A stretch of 40,871 nt of DNA from Rodentibacter sp. Ppn85 (GCF_001999335.1 NZ_MLHS01000057.1:1-40871); one strand, 5' to 3'. Positions 28,705 through 40,000 are shown, numbered from the stretch's first letter. Made by a program: numbers and translations. The notes: generated by a model not told the origin, from the sequence alone.

Positions 28705-28730
28705 AAAGGTGGGTTACCCCACCTTTCGTT
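28705..28730. terminator. Bidirectional terminator (xylB / trmL)
   Basis: A perfect 9-bp stem AAAGGTGGG (28705-28713) and CCCACCTTT (28718-28726) with a 4-base loop, followed by CGTTTTATTT on the plus strand. It separates the converging xylB and trmL. It is not USS-based, unlike most terminators here. Confidence 0.87.
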
Positions 28731-29210
28731 TTATTTATTGGAAAAATTGACCGCACTTTCATAGCCTAACTGTCGCCAAGCTTCATACACGGCAACCGCT
28801 ACGGAATTGGATAAATTCATACTGCGGCTGTTGGCTGTCATCGGAATTCGGATTTTCTGTTCCGGCGGAAGACTGTCTAAAATCGACATCGGGATACCGC
28901 GGGTTTCGGGGCCGAACATTAAATAATCGCCCAACTTGAATTTCACTTGGCTATGAGCCGGCGAACCTTTGGTCGTAAGGGCAAATAAGCGTTTCGGTTT
29001 TTCGTTTTCTAAAAAAGCTTCAAAGGTTTTGTGGCGTTTGATCTCGGCGAATTCGTGATAATCCAAGCCCGAACGGCGTAATCGTTTATCATCCCAAGTG
29101 AAACCGAGGGGCTCGATTAAGTGCAAACGAAAACCGGTATTGGCACAAAGGCGAATAATATTGCCGGTGTTTTGTGGAATTTCCGGCTCGTATAAAACAA
29201 TGTCTAACAT
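28731..29210 (-). CDS. trmL: tRNA (cytidine/uridine-2'-O)-methyltransferase TrmL
   Basis: SPOUT-class methyltransferase that 2'-O-methylates the wobble nucleotide 34 of two leucine tRNAs. The 159 residues show the family motifs [23 protein letters not shown] and the knot motif [24 protein letters not shown]-type end (positions about 124-147). It was formerly YibK. It lies 7 bp after rsmD on the same strand, so the two RNA methyltransferase genes form a likely operon. A USS (28750-28758) lies in the last codons. Confidence 0.96.
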   Translation of the reverse strand: MLDIVLYEPEIPQNTGNIIRLCANTGFRLHLIEPLGFTWDDKRLRRSGLDYHEFAEIKRHKTFEAFLENEKPKRLFALTTKGSPAHSQVKFKLGDYLMFGPETRGIPMSILDSLPPEQKIRIPMTANSRSMNLSNSVAVAVYEAWRQLGYESAVNFSNK

Positions 29211-29217
29211 AATTTTC

Positions 29218-29799
29218 TCAGTTTTGATATAAACGATAACTCACCATTCCGGCGGTTTTCTCTTTTAACAACGTCCAGTTTTCTGGTGTGTTGAGTTGAC
29301 GCTGTTTTTCCGTTTCCACATAAATAAGGGCATTAGGGGACAGCCAGTTATTTTCAGCAAGCAGACGGATCGCCTGTTCTGCCAAGCCAAAATGGAAAGG
29401 CGGATCAAGGAAAACCACATCAAAGTGTGGTTGATTTTGCGGTTGTTTTAAAAAATCCAAGCAACTTTGATTGAACACTTGGGCTTGTTCCGTCGTGCAT
29501 TTTAGCGTCTGTAGATTTTTTTTTAGTTGATCGGCAACGGTTTTGTCTTTTTCCAAAAAAGTGACTTTTTCGGCTTGGCGGGAAAGGGCTTCCATCCCTA
29601 ATGAACCGCTGCCGGCAAAACCGTCTAAACATTTCGCTTGGTGAATATAAGGCATAAGCCAATTGAACAGGGTTTCTTTTACCCGGTCGCCGGTGGGGCG
29701 TAATCCCTCCGCATTTAACACAGGCAATTTCCGCCCACGCCATAAACCGGCAATGATGCGCACTTCGCCTTTTGGGGACGGTACTTGCGATTTTTTCAT
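29218..29799 (-). CDS. rsmD: 16S rRNA (guanine(966)-N2)-methyltransferase
   Basis: Methylates G966 of 16S rRNA on the assembled small subunit. The 193 residues show [14 protein letters not shown] at the N terminus, [15 protein letters not shown], the SAM-binding [20 protein letters not shown] and the catalytic FLDPPF. The ribosome binding site is weak. It precedes trmL by 7 bp and diverges from ftsY, the common gammaproteobacterial arrangement. Confidence 0.96.
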   Translation of the reverse strand: MKKSQVPSPKGEVRIIAGLWRGRKLPVLNAEGLRPTGDRVKETLFNWLMPYIHQAKCLDGFAGSGSLGMEALSRQAEKVTFLEKDKTVADQLKKNLQTLKCTTEQAQVFNQSCLDFLKQPQNQPHFDVVFLDPPFHFGLAEQAIRLLAENNWLSPNALIYVETEKQRQLNTPENWTLLKEKTAGMVSYRLYQN

Positions 29800-29896
29800 A
29801 AGGCATCGGATTTTTAGTGAAAATTGTGCTTAGTTTAGACGATTTTTTGTTAGAATAAACCACATTTTTATCGGACGGCAGTTAAGAGAACAATTT

Positions 29897-31249
29897 ATGG
29901 CAGAAGAAAAGAAAAAAGGCGGATTTTGGGCATCCTTATTCGGGCGTAATAAGAAACAAGAAGAACCCCAAATTGAGCCTACTATTGAAGAAGAAAAAAT
30001 CGAGGAAACGGCTGTTGAAAGCGAAATTATCGAATCGCCTGTTGAAAAGGTGAAAGAACCGTCAGGTGAAGCAGAAAGTGCGGTAAATTTTGACCCTGTT
30101 TTAACTGAAGAGGCTCAAAAAGATGAGGTGGAACAAGCTGAAATAGAAGAAAAAAATGCGGAAATTTCGACCGCACTTGAACCATCCGATCCAATTATTG
30201 TGCCTGAAAATGCGGAAAAAAATCTTCCTGTTGAAGAAATCGAAATAACCTCTGAAATTATTGAAGATATCAAAGAAGAACTTCAACCGACGGTGGAAAC
30301 CGAAACCCGTGAAAAACCAAGCGAAGGCGGTTTTTTCAGTCGTTTAGTGAAAGGCTTACTCAAAACCAAGCAAAATATCGGTGCCGGTTTTCGCAGTTTT
30401 TTCTTAGGCAAAAAAATTGATGATGAATTATTTGAGGAATTGGAAGAGCAGTTGCTAATTGCGGATATTGGTGTGCCGACAACCTCTAAAATCATTAAAA
30501 ACCTCACTGAACACGCAAGTCGCAAACAATTACAAGATGCGGAGTTGCTCTATCAACAGCTCAAAGTCGAAATGGCGGATATTCTTGAGCCGGTCGCACA
30601 ACCATTGAAAATCGATACTTCGAAAAAACCTTATGTGATTTTAATGGTAGGAGTGAATGGAGTGGGGAAAACCACTACGATTGGCAAACTTGCGCGGAAA
30701 TTCCAAGCGGAAGGTAAATCCGTGATGTTAGCTGCCGGCGATACTTTCCGTGCGGCAGCGGTAGAGCAATTGCAAGTGTGGGGCGAGCGAAATAATATTC
30801 CGGTTGTCGCACAGAGTACGGGATCGGATTCCGCCTCGGTTATTTTTGATGCGATGCAATCTGCTGCAGCACGCCACATTGATATCTTAATTGCTGATAC
30901 GGCAGGGCGTTTGCAAAATAAAAATAATTTGATGGACGAGCTGAAAAAAATCGTTAGGGTGATGAAAAAATATGATGAAACCGCACCCCATGAAATTATG
31001 CTCACGCTTGATGCGGGGACAGGGCAAAATGCCATCAGCCAAGCAAAATTATTTAATGAAGCTGTCGGTTTAACCGGTATTTCTCTCACAAAACTGGACG
31101 GTACGGCAAAAGGCGGGGTGATTTTCGCCATTGCCGATCAGTTCCGGTTACCGATTCGTTATATCGGTATGGGTGAAAAAATTGAAGATTTACGCGAATT
31201 TAATGCCAAAGAATTTATTGACGCATTATTTATCCACGAAGAAGAATAG
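29897..31249 (+). CDS. ftsY: Signal recognition particle receptor FtsY
   Basis: Membrane-associated GTPase that docks SRP-ribosome complexes at the Sec translocon. The 450 residues comprise an acidic, low-complexity A domain (about 1-150), the N domain, and the G domain with GVNGVGKT (252-259), DTAGR (334-338), TKLDGTAKGG (398-407) and a membrane-contact C terminus. An amphipathic stretch GGFFSRLVKGL (144-154) is the known lipid-binding helix. Two USS copies fall in the tolerant A domain (30076, 30170), coding for SAV and TAL. First gene of ftsY-ftsE-ftsX, with 9 bp to ftsE. Confidence 0.97.
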   Translation: MAEEKKKGGFWASLFGRNKKQEEPQIEPTIEEEKIEETAVESEIIESPVEKVKEPSGEAESAVNFDPVLTEEAQKDEVEQAEIEEKNAEISTALEPSDPIIVPENAEKNLPVEEIEITSEIIEDIKEELQPTVETETREKPSEGGFFSRLVKGLLKTKQNIGAGFRSFFLGKKIDDELFEELEEQLLIADIGVPTTSKIIKNLTEHASRKQLQDAELLYQQLKVEMADILEPVAQPLKIDTSKKPYVILMVGVNGVGKTTTIGKLARKFQAEGKSVMLAAGDTFRAAAVEQLQVWGERNNIPVVAQSTGSDSASVIFDAMQSAAARHIDILIADTAGRLQNKNNLMDELKKIVRVMKKYDETAPHEIMLTLDAGTGQNAISQAKLFNEAVGLTGISLTKLDGTAKGGVIFAIADQFRLPIRYIGMGEKIEDLREFNAKEFIDALFIHEEE

Positions 31250-31258
31250 GGACGGATC

Positions 31259-31915
31259 GTGATTAAATTTTCTAATGTATCCAAAGCCTATCATGGTGCG
31301 ACCCAACCGGCGTTACAAGGGCTAAATTTTCATTTGCCTATAGGTAGCATGACCTATCTGGTGGGGCATTCCGGCGCAGGGAAAAGTACCTTGCTTAAGT
31401 TGATTATGGGGATGGAAAAAGCCAATGCGGGACAAATTTGGTTTAATGGCCACAATATTACCCGTCTGTCAAAATATGAAATTCCTTTTTTGCGTCGTCA
31501 AATCGGCATGGTTCACCAAGATTATCGTTTATTGACGGACCGCAGTGTTGTAGAAAATGTGGCGCTCCCGCTTATTATTGCCAGAATGCACCCGAAAGAC
31601 GCCCATTCTCGTGCTATGGCATCCCTTGATCGCGTAGGGCTTCGTAATAAGGCTCACTATTTGCCCCCGCAAATTTCCGGTGGAGAACAACAACGGGTTG
31701 ATATTGCCCGTGCTATTGTGCATAAACCGCAACTTTTATTGGCGGATGAACCGACGGGAAATCTTGATGATGGGTTGTCGTTAGGCATTTTTAATCTTTT
31801 TGAAGAATTTAATCGTTTAGGAATGACCGTATTAATCGCTACCCATAATATTAATTTAATCCAACAAAAACCAAAACCTTGCTTAGTGCTTGAACAAGGC
31901 TATTTACGTTATTAA
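31259..31915 (+). CDS. ftsE: Cell division ATP-binding protein FtsE
   Basis: ABC-type ATPase that, with FtsX, activates periplasmic peptidoglycan hydrolases at the septum. The 218 residues show Walker A GHSGAGKS (36-43), the Q-loop VHQDYR, signature SGGEQQRV (140-147) and Walker B LLLADEP (159-165). The start is a GTG at 31259 preceded by GGGACG. It is 9 bp after ftsY and 9 bp before ftsX, the standard gene order. Confidence 0.97.
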   Translation: MIKFSNVSKAYHGATQPALQGLNFHLPIGSMTYLVGHSGAGKSTLLKLIMGMEKANAGQIWFNGHNITRLSKYEIPFLRRQIGMVHQDYRLLTDRSVVENVALPLIIARMHPKDAHSRAMASLDRVGLRNKAHYLPPQISGGEQQRVDIARAIVHKPQLLLADEPTGNLDDGLSLGIFNLFEEFNRLGMTVLIATHNINLIQQKPKPCLVLEQGYLRY

Positions 31916-31924
31916 GGAAAAACC

Positions 31925-32857
31925 ATGAGCCGATCAACTGATGCTTCTTTTTTTGTGCAAACGGCTTACACCTTACGTGCTGTGTCGGCTGATTTGTGGC
32001 AACGCAAATTCGGTACGTTGCTCACTATTTTGGTTATTGCCGTTTCGCTCACCATTCCTACTGTCAGCTATTTAATGTGGAAAAATTTACATTTAGTCAC
32101 TACGCAATTTTATCCGGAAAGCGAACTTACCATTTATTTGCACAAAAATTTAAGTGAAGAAGATGCCAATCTGGTGGTGGAAAAAATTCGCCAACAAGAA
32201 GGTGTTGATTCCATGAATTATGTTTCTCGTCAAGAGAGTCTGAAAGAATTTAAAAGTTGGTCGGGCTTTGGCGAAGAGTTGGAAATTCTTGATGATAATC
32301 CGCTACCGGCGGTGGTGATGGTAAAACCGTCAAAAGCTTTTGAAACTTCGGAAAAACGCGAAACATTACGTGCGAATCTTGATAAAATCAAAGGAGTACA
32401 AGAAGTCCGTTTAGATAATGATTGGATGGAAAAATTAACCGCACTTTCGTGGTTAGTTGCACATGTGGCGATTTTCTGTACCGTATTGATGACTATTGCG
32501 GTATTTTTAGTAATTGGCAACAGTATTCGGTCTGACGTATATAGTAGCCGAGCCAGCATTGACGTAATGAAATTGCTGGGGGCTACGGATAATTTTATCC
32601 TTCGTCCTTACCTCTACACCGGAATGATTTATGCTGTGCTCGGCGGTTTTGTTGCCGCTATTTTTAGTAGTTTTATCATCGGTTATTTCACCTCGGCGGT
32701 GAAGTATGTTACGGATATTTTCGCCGTGCAGTTTGCCCTAAACGGTTTAGCTGTCGGAGAATTGATTTTTCTCTTAGCGAGTTGTTTAATCATGGGTTAT
32801 GTCGGTGCTTGGAGTGCGGCGAAACGGCATATTGCATTGATTGATAATCGCATTTAA
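31925..32857 (+). CDS. ftsX: Cell division protein FtsX
   Basis: Inner-membrane partner of FtsE. The 310 residues have a cytoplasmic N terminus, a first transmembrane helix (about 35-55), a periplasmic domain with KNLSEEDANLVVEKIRQQEGV that contacts the hydrolase activator, and three further helices in the C-terminal half ending in AAKRHIALIDNRI. The ATG follows AAGGAAA. USS at 32438 inside and at 32873 just after the stop. Confidence 0.96.
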   Translation: MSRSTDASFFVQTAYTLRAVSADLWQRKFGTLLTILVIAVSLTIPTVSYLMWKNLHLVTTQFYPESELTIYLHKNLSEEDANLVVEKIRQQEGVDSMNYVSRQESLKEFKSWSGFGEELEILDDNPLPAVVMVKPSKAFETSEKRETLRANLDKIKGVQEVRLDNDWMEKLTALSWLVAHVAIFCTVLMTIAVFLVIGNSIRSDVYSSRASIDVMKLLGATDNFILRPYLYTGMIYAVLGGFVAAIFSSFIIGYFTSAVKYVTDIFAVQFALNGLAVGELIFLLASCLIMGYVGAWSAAKRHIALIDNRI

Positions 32858-32921
32858 GAGGTGAATTTTGAAAAGTGCGGTTATTTTTGAGGGAAGATAC
32901 GATTTAATTCGCTCTTCTATA

Positions 32922-32945
32922 GTAAAGGTATAAAATAACCTTTAC
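32922..32945. terminator. Hairpin between ftsX and the orphan membrane protein gene
   Basis: An 8-bp inverted repeat GTAAAGGT (32922-32929) and ACCTTTAC (32938-32945) lies between the converging ftsX and the following gene. It lacks a clear T-run, so the terminator role is only suggested by position. Confidence 0.4.
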
Positions 32946-32948
32946 ATA

Positions 32949-34214
32949 CTACAAAAGGCCTCTCAGTCTTAGGGTCTGAAGAAGAGAGGCAATGCTTGCT
33001 AGAATAGCAAGAATAATAATTTTTCTGATGAGTACTTTATCCACTTTCTTTTCAATTTGATAATATATCGCTCTTGCTTTAGCGAGATTTTGTGATTCTT
33101 CATTATTACTTGGTCTACTAAGCCATTTTTCAATACGTTCTAGGGTCCTATCTTCGTTATATCTTATTGGAAATAGAGTAAAACTTAGCATATTGTGGAA
33201 ACAATTTTTACGATTATCATTAGAATACATAGAGTAAAAATCATCATTATCACTCAGTAAAAATTCTTCAATAAAATCCATTAGTTCTCCTTTTCCTATT
33301 CCAAAATCTCCGATTTGCCTAACTATAATGGATTCTTTCTTTTCGGCAGGAAGACCTAATAGAATTACTCTAGGCTTTTCATTATATATCATTGGTAATA
33401 GATAATTCCCAAAATCAGAAATATCTTCTTTAGAGGTGGTTATTGTTGAGAAAAATAGAGCATTGTTAAAAGAATACATCTGATTAACAGTGTTGGCACT
33501 ATAACCATATTTTTTGCGTTGAAAAATAATTTTTGGAATTTTATAAATATAAAATCTTCCCCAAGATTGTAAGTAAGCGATTTTTTTATGTTTGTCAATT
33601 CTAACTGGGCGTTGATTAGGAATTAAACTAAAAAATAAGTGAAGAAAAAACGGAGTTAAAAATAATGTGTATCCCCATTGACGTAAATTTATAATAATAT
33701 TAGCATGCTCTTTTTCAAACTCTTCAAATGTTGGTGTTTTTATTTCTGCTAATTGATTATAGAGTCGAAAATAAGTAAATTCAGCACATATATATTCTTG
33801 AAAATTATTACATTCTTTTTTTAGGTATTCTTTTAATTTAGTGCTTGTATAATAAGCTTTCTCGATTTCTTCAGACGTAAGTGGGGCTGAGACGTTATGG
33901 TGATAATCTGGCTGAAATAACTTTATTTCATTTTCTTTTCTTGTTTTTCCTTTTATATCTTCGGTAACATAGATAACATATTCTTGATATTTTCTTTCTG
34001 TTAATTCTTTAGGGTGAAAGAAAGAGTCCCAGACGTCTTGATTAGAAATGTTATCCCTACTTTGATACTCAACAAAAGCTATTATCATAAATACAACATA
34101 AAGCATAAATATGAAAAAACGGATCATGGGTGAAATAGGGCGTTTTACTTCAATCACATCTGGGGATATAAATTTAACGTGTTTAGCAATATATTTTTTT
34201 GAGTAGTCTGCCAT
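32949..34214 (-). CDS. Orphan membrane protein of unknown function, AT-rich
   Basis: A 421-residue protein I do not recognise. Hydrophobic segments at about 31-48, 181-198 and 399-414 suggest three membrane passes; residues 55-175 are charged and may lie outside the cytoplasm. After the second segment, NQRPVRIDKHKKIAYLQSWG resembles the motif of DUF6708-type proteins, some of which neighbour type VI secretion genes, but this is only a pattern memory. Two sampled 60-base lines contain 27% and 23% G+C against 38% in ftsX, which suggests foreign origin. The gene stands alone between ftsX and the S10 operon, and no exact USS lies inside it. Confidence 0.75.
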   Translation of the reverse strand: MADYSKKYIAKHVKFISPDVIEVKRPISPMIRFFIFMLYVVFMIIAFVEYQSRDNISNQDVWDSFFHPKELTERKYQEYVIYVTEDIKGKTRKENEIKLFQPDYHHNVSAPLTSEEIEKAYYTSTKLKEYLKKECNNFQEYICAEFTYFRLYNQLAEIKTPTFEEFEKEHANIIINLRQWGYTLFLTPFFLHLFFSLIPNQRPVRIDKHKKIAYLQSWGRFYIYKIPKIIFQRKKYGYSANTVNQMYSFNNALFFSTITTSKEDISDFGNYLLPMIYNEKPRVILLGLPAEKKESIIVRQIGDFGIGKGELMDFIEEFLLSDNDDFYSMYSNDNRKNCFHNMLSFTLFPIRYNEDRTLERIEKWLSRPSNNEESQNLAKARAIYYQIEKKVDKVLIRKIIILAILASIASLLQTLRLRGLL

Positions 34215-34237
34215 AATTTTTTATTGATTATTTTTAA

Positions 34238-34513
34238 GGAGAGAACTTATTTTATAAGATTTTCCATCAAATAACTAGAACTGGAAAATGGAATGATATG
34301 AATTTAGCTAGGTTGATTTATATGGACGGCTGTTATATAGCTACCATCTACTATAAAGAAAATATGCGTTGTAGAAGATAGATACTGTTAGAAACTTTGA
34401 TTGATGAAAAACGTATAACGTATTTAGTATCTTGGATGAAAAATAGAAAAGAATATTTGGAGTGTTTCAGTGTGATAGGGATAACTTCATTATGGAAAGC
34501 CCCAGGATTATAA
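34238..34513 (+). pseudogene. Possible gene remnant with one internal stop
   Basis: An open frame of 92 codons broken only by a TAG at 34379-34381. It has no start at its beginning; the first ATG is 34298. The conceptual product (ITRTGKWNDMNLARLIYMDG, then YLVSWMKNRKEYLECFS, ending SLWKAPGL) has a protein-like composition, but I recognise no family. It sits in the AT-rich gap 34215-34560 which otherwise holds nothing I can name, next to the orphan membrane protein. Confidence 0.35.
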
Positions 34514-34560
34514 ACTATGTGAAAAATAACCGCACTTTCGTATATTTTTTAATAAATACC

Positions 34561-34589
34561 TTGCAATCCGTTTTGGTTTTATGTACCAT
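34561..34589 (+). promoter_or_regulatory. Probable S10 operon promoter
   Basis: A -35-like TTGCAA (34561-34566), 17-bp spacer and a weak -10 TACCAT (34584-34589). The transcript start would be near 34597, giving a leader of about 185 bases before rpsJ. A USS (34529-34537) lies just upstream. Confidence 0.5.
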
Positions 34590-34596
34590 TTATAGG

Positions 34597-35094
<498 letters not shown>

Positions 35095-35110
35095 TTAAGA
35101 GGTTATTACA

Positions 35111-35737
35111 ATGATTGGTTTAGTCGGTCGTAAAGTTGGTATGACCCGTATCTTCAATGAAGACGGTGTGTCAGTACCGGTTACCGTTATCGAAATCGAA
35201 GCCAACCGCGTAACTCAAGTTAAAACTCTTGAAAACGATGGCTATACTGCAATTCAAGTTACCACAGGTTCTAAAAAAGCGAATCGTGTAACTAAGCCGG
35301 AAGCAGGTCATTTCGTGAAAGCAGGTGTTGAAGCTGGTCGCGGTTTATGGGAATTTCGTACTGAAGGTGAAGAATTCACTTTAGGTCAAGAAATCAATGT
35401 TGACATCTTTGCTGATGTTAAAAAAGTTGATGTTACCGGTACTTCTAAAGGTAAAGGTTTCCAAGGTGGTGTTAAACGTTGGAATTTCCGTACTCAAGAT
35501 GCTACCCACGGTAACTCTTTATCACATCGTGTACTTGGTTCTATTGGTCAAAACCAAACTCCGGGTCGAGTGTTTAAAGGTAAAAAAATGGCAGGACATT
35601 TAGGTGCTGAGCGCGTAACCGTTCAATCACTTGAAGTTGTTCGTGTAGATGCTGAGCGTAAATTACTATTAGTAAAAGGTTCTGTACCTGGTGCAATCAA
35701 TAGTAATGTTATCGTTAAGCCGGCAGTTAAAGCATAA
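35111..35737 (+). CDS. rplC: 50S ribosomal protein L3
   Basis: The 208-residue protein near the peptidyl transferase centre and an early assembly initiator. It starts [15 protein letters not shown] and has the conserved QNQTPG loop holding the glutamine methylated in E. coli L3. It is preceded by an AGAGG ribosome binding site and lies 16 bp after rpsJ. Confidence 0.98.
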   Translation: MIGLVGRKVGMTRIFNEDGVSVPVTVIEIEANRVTQVKTLENDGYTAIQVTTGSKKANRVTKPEAGHFVKAGVEAGRGLWEFRTEGEEFTLGQEINVDIFADVKKVDVTGTSKGKGFQGGVKRWNFRTQDATHGNSLSHRVLGSIGQNQTPGRVFKGKKMAGHLGAERVTVQSLEVVRVDAERKLLLVKGSVPGAINSNVIVKPAVKA

Positions 35738-35752
35738 GTCTAGGAGATAGAG

Positions 35753-36355
35753 ATGGAATTACAAGTTGTAGGTGCAAATGCACTCACTGTTTCTGAAACT
35801 ACCTTCGGACGTGAGTTTAACGAAGCATTGATCCACCAAGTTGTTGTTGCTTACGCAGCAGGTGCGCGTCAAGGTACTCGTGCACAAAAAACTCGTGCTG
35901 AAGTGTCTGGTTCAGGTAAAAAACCTTGGCGTCAAAAAGGTACCGGTCGCGCTCGCTCCGGTGATATTAAGTCACCAATTTGGCGTTCCGGTGGTACAAC
36001 CTTTGCGGCAAAACCACAAGATCACAGCCAAAAAGTGAACAAAAAAATGTACCGAGGTGCAATTAAAAGCATTCTCTCCGAATTAGTTCGTCAAGACCGT
36101 TTAATGGTTGTTGAGAAATTTGAGATTGAAGCACCGAAAACTAAAGTTTTAGTACAAAAATTAAAAGATTTAGCAGTTGAAGATGCGTTAATTATCACAG
36201 CAAGTTTAGATGAAAATCTGTTCTTAGCCGCCCGTAACTTATATAAAGTTGACGTACGTGATGTGCAAGGTATCGATCCGGTAAGCTTAATCGCTTTTGA
36301 TAAAGTGATTGTTACTGTTGATGCTGTGAAACAAATTGAGGAGATCTTAGCATGA
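35753..36355 (+). CDS. rplD: 50S ribosomal protein L4
   Basis: Exit-tunnel protein (200 residues) and expected autoregulator of this operon through the leader. The extended tunnel loop is visible as [13 protein letters not shown] followed by [13 protein letters not shown]. It overlaps rplW by 4 bp (ATGA). Confidence 0.98.
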   Translation: MELQVVGANALTVSETTFGREFNEALIHQVVVAYAAGARQGTRAQKTRAEVSGSGKKPWRQKGTGRARSGDIKSPIWRSGGTTFAAKPQDHSQKVNKKMYRGAIKSILSELVRQDRLMVVEKFEIEAPKTKVLVQKLKDLAVEDALIITASLDENLFLAARNLYKVDVRDVQGIDPVSLIAFDKVIVTVDAVKQIEEILA

Positions 36356-36651
36356 GTCAAGAACGTTTGCTGAGTGTGCTTCGTGCACCGCACATCTCTG
36401 AAAAAGCAACTAACAATGCTGAAAAATCTAACACTGTTGTACTTAAAGTTGCTTTAGATGCGAACAAAGCTGAAATTGCTGCAGCTGTTGCTCAATTATT
36501 TGAAGTAAAAGTAGATTCAGTTCGTACTGTGGTTGTTAAAGGTAAAACCAAACGCCGTGGTACCAAAATGGGTCGTCGCAGCGACTGGAAAAAAGCTTAT
36601 GTAACTTTAGCCGAAGGCCAAAATTTGGACTTCGTAGACAGTGCAGAGTAA
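36352..36651 (+). CDS. rplW: 50S ribosomal protein L23
   Basis: Exit-site protein (99 residues) that docks trigger factor and SRP. It shows [12 protein letters not shown] at the N terminus and the conserved VKGKTKRRG loop. Translation is coupled to rplD by a 4-bp overlap. Confidence 0.98.
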   Translation: MSQERLLSVLRAPHISEKATNNAEKSNTVVLKVALDANKAEIAAAVAQLFEVKVDSVRTVVVKGKTKRRGTKMGRRSDWKKAYVTLAEGQNLDFVDSAE

Positions 36652-36668
36652 TCGGAGGAGAATAAAGA

Positions 36669-37490
36669 ATGGCTATCGTTAAATGTAAGCCGACCTCCGC
36701 TGGTCGTCGTCACGTTGTAAAAATCGTGAACCCTGAATTACACAAGGGTAAACCTTACGCACCACTACTAGATGCTAAATCTAAAACCGGTGGTCGTAAC
36801 AACTATGGTCGTATTACAACTCGTCACATTGGTGGCGGTCATAAACAACACTACCGTTTAATCGATTTCAAACGTAACAAGTTAGATATCCCAGCGGTTG
36901 TTGAGCGTTTAGAATATGATCCGAACCGCTCTGCTAACATCGCTTTAGTGCTTTATAAAGACGGTGAACGTCGTTATATCTTAGCACCTAAAGGATTGTC
37001 AGTAGGCGATCAAATTCAAGCTGGTATTAACTCACCAATTAAAGTGGGTAATGCATTACCAATGCGTAATATTCCGGTCGGTTCAACAGTGCATAACGTT
37101 GAATTAAAACCGGGTAAAGGCGGTCAAATTGCCCGTTCCGCAGGTGCGTATGTACAGATCATTGCACGTGAAGGAAACTATGTGACTTTACGTTTACGTT
37201 CAGGTGAAATGCGTAAAGTATTAGCTGAGTGTATGGCAACTATCGGTGAAGTCGGTAACTCAGAGCATATGCTTCGCGTATTGGGTAAAGCCGGTGCTAG
37301 CCGCTGGAGAGGTATTCGTCCTACAGTTCGTGGTACTGCAATGAACCCAGTTGACCACCCGCACGGTGGTGGTGAAGGCCGTAACTTTGGTAAACACCCT
37401 GTTACTCCATGGGGCGTTCAAACCAAAGGTAAGAAAACTCGTCACAACAAACGTACCGATAAATATATCGTACGTCGTCGTGGCAAATAA
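36669..37490 (+). CDS. rplB: 50S ribosomal protein L2
   Basis: The 273-residue core protein required for subunit joining and peptidyl transferase activity. The C-terminal [12 protein letters not shown] with the essential histidine is intact, as is the RNA-binding [19 protein letters not shown] region. It has a GGAGGAG ribosome binding site. Confidence 0.98.
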   Translation: MAIVKCKPTSAGRRHVVKIVNPELHKGKPYAPLLDAKSKTGGRNNYGRITTRHIGGGHKQHYRLIDFKRNKLDIPAVVERLEYDPNRSANIALVLYKDGERRYILAPKGLSVGDQIQAGINSPIKVGNALPMRNIPVGSTVHNVELKPGKGGQIARSAGAYVQIIAREGNYVTLRLRSGEMRKVLAECMATIGEVGNSEHMLRVLGKAGASRWRGIRPTVRGTAMNPVDHPHGGGEGRNFGKHPVTPWGVQTKGKKTRHNKRTDKYIVRRRGK

Positions 37491-37503
37491 TAGATTAAAT
37501 TAA

Positions 37504-38135
<632 letters not shown>

Positions 38136-38152
38136 TCAGTAGGAGAATAGCA

Positions 38153-38860
38153 ATGGGTCAAAAAGTACATCCACATGGTATTCGCCTAGGTATTGTTAAA
38201 CCTTGGAGTTCTACTTGGTTCGCGAATACACAAGACTTCGCTGACAATCTTGAAGGCGATTTCAAAGTACGCAAATTCTTAAATAAAGAATTGGCAAATG
38301 CTTCGGTTTCACGTATTACAATTGAGCGTCCGGCTAAAAGTATTCGTGTAACTATTCACACAGCTCGTCCTGGTATCGTAATCGGTAAAAAAGGCGAAGA
38401 TGTTGAAAAATTACGTAACGCAGTATCTAAAATTGCTGGCGTTCCGGCTCAAATTAACATCGCTGAAGTGAAAAAACCTGAATTAGATGCGAAATTAGTT
38501 GCAGAAAGCATCGCTTCTCAATTAGAACGTCGTGTTATGTTCCGTCGTGCAATGAAACGTGCGGTACAAAGCGCAATGCGTTTGGGTGCGAAAGGTATCA
38601 AAGTTGAGGTTAGCGGTCGTTTAGGTGGTGCAGAAATTGCACGTTCAGAATGGTATCGTGAAGGTCGCGTACCTCTCCATACTCTTCGTGCAGACATCGA
38701 TTATAACACTGCAGAAGCGCACACAACTTACGGCGTAATCGGCGTAAAAGTGTGGATCTTCAAAGGTGAGATTCTTGGTGGAATGGCTGCCGTTGCGCAA
38801 TCAGAACAACAACCTGCCGACAAGCCTAAAAGAGCGCCGCGCGGTAAAGGTCGTAAGTAA
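38153..38860 (+). CDS. rpsC: 30S ribosomal protein S3
   Basis: The 235-residue protein at the mRNA entry channel. The type II KH domain shows [14 protein letters not shown], and the C-terminal domain shows [28 protein letters not shown] in outline. It ends with a basic tail rich in K, R and P. Confidence 0.98.
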   Translation: MGQKVHPHGIRLGIVKPWSSTWFANTQDFADNLEGDFKVRKFLNKELANASVSRITIERPAKSIRVTIHTARPGIVIGKKGEDVEKLRNAVSKIAGVPAQINIAEVKKPELDAKLVAESIASQLERRVMFRRAMKRAVQSAMRLGAKGIKVEVSGRLGGAEIARSEWYREGRVPLHTLRADIDYNTAEAHTTYGVIGVKVWIFKGEILGGMAAVAQSEQQPADKPKRAPRGKGRK

Positions 38861-38873
38861 GGAGAAACGCTAA

Positions 38874-39284
38874 ATGTTGCAACCAAAACGTACAAAATTC
38901 CGTAAAGTTCACAAAGGCCGCAACCGTGGTATCGCAAATGGTACTGAAGTGAGCTTCGGTACTTACGGTTTAAAAGCTGTTGGTCGTTGTCGTTTAACCG
39001 CTCGTCAAATTGAAGCGGCACGTCGTGCGATGTCGCGTGCGGTAAAACGTCAAGGTAAAATCTGGATTCGCGTATTCCCGGATAAACCAATTACTGAAAA
39101 ACCATTAGAAGTCCGTATGGGTAAAGGTAAAGGTAACGTTGAATACTGGGTAGCCTTAATCCAACCGGGTAAAGTGCTTTATGAAATGGATGGTGTGTCT
39201 GAAGAAGTGGCAAGAAATGCGTTTGCATTAGCAGCAGCAAAATTGCCGGTTAAGACTACCTTCGTAACTAAGACGGTGATGTAA
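38874..39284 (+). CDS. rplP: 50S ribosomal protein L16
   Basis: The 136-residue protein at the A-site tRNA elbow. It starts [19 protein letters not shown] and has the VRMGKGKG loop with the arginine hydroxylated in E. coli. Its stop overlaps the rpmC start (TAATG). Confidence 0.98.
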   Translation: MLQPKRTKFRKVHKGRNRGIANGTEVSFGTYGLKAVGRCRLTARQIEAARRAMSRAVKRQGKIWIRVFPDKPITEKPLEVRMGKGKGNVEYWVALIQPGKVLYEMDGVSEEVARNAFALAAAKLPVKTTFVTKTVM

Positions 39285-39475
39285 TGAAAGCTCAAGATTT
39301 ACGTACAAAAAGTGTTGAAGAGCTGAATGCTGAATTGTTAAATCTTCTAGGTGAACAATTCAAATTGCGTATGCAAACAGCCACCGGTCAGCTTCAACAA
39401 ACCCATCAGGCTAAACAAGTGCGTCGTGATATTGCACGTGTAAAAACTGTATTAACCGAAAAGGCGGGTGAGTAA
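39284..39475 (+). CDS. rpmC: 50S ribosomal protein L29
   Basis: A 63-residue helical protein near the exit tunnel, starting [18 protein letters not shown]. It shares one base with each neighbour (TAATG at both ends), so rplP-rpmC-rpsQ are translationally coupled. Confidence 0.98.
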
Positions 39476-39732
39476 TGACTGATAAAATTCGTAGCGTACA
39501 AGGTAAAGTTGTTAGCGACAAAATGGAAAAATCTTTCGTTGTTGCAATTGAACGTAAGGTAAAACACCCGTTATACGGTAAGTTTATCCGTCGTACAACA
39601 AAATTACACGTACACGATGAAAACAATGAAGCCAAAGTTGGTGATACCGTAGAGATTCGCGAGTGCCGCCCTCTATCAAAAACCAAGTCTTGGACATTAG
39701 TTCGTGTTGTTGAAAAAGCGGTTATCGCTTAA
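39475..39732 (+). CDS. rpsQ: 30S ribosomal protein S17
   Basis: An 85-residue OB-fold protein ([29 protein letters not shown]). It is the last gene of the S10 operon and is followed directly by a strong terminator; rplN, which normally comes next in the spc operon, is not found in the remaining 1.1 kb. Confidence 0.98.
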
Positions 39733-39751
39733 TTCACAATCATAGAGAATA

Positions 39752-39786
39752 AAAGCCAGTGGTATAATACCATTGGCTTTTTTAAT
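39752..39786 (+). terminator. S10 operon terminator
   Basis: A 14-bp stem (39752-39765 and 39767-39780, one G-U pair) whose tip would open to a small loop, followed by a T-run 39778-39784. This is a strong intrinsic terminator 19 bases after rpsQ. In the rest of the gap 39733-40083 I see a USS (39847-39855), a short 10-bp tandem repeat (39935-39958) and the hairpin at 40001. Confidence 0.9.
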
Positions 39787-40000
39787 TATTACACCCCATC
39801 CCTTTATTTCATTTGTTTCCCTTCCATTTTTATTTTTCTTTTTAAAAAGTGCGGTCATTCTTTTGTTTGTTTTTGTAATTTGCCTGAATTTTATCAATGC
39901 TAATGTTGAGCTCTAGTATTTTGTAAGGTTATGTAAAGATAGGCAAAGATAAGCAAAGTTGCTTGTTATGAATTCCTGTTCTACTTAAAGTCGGCAAAAT

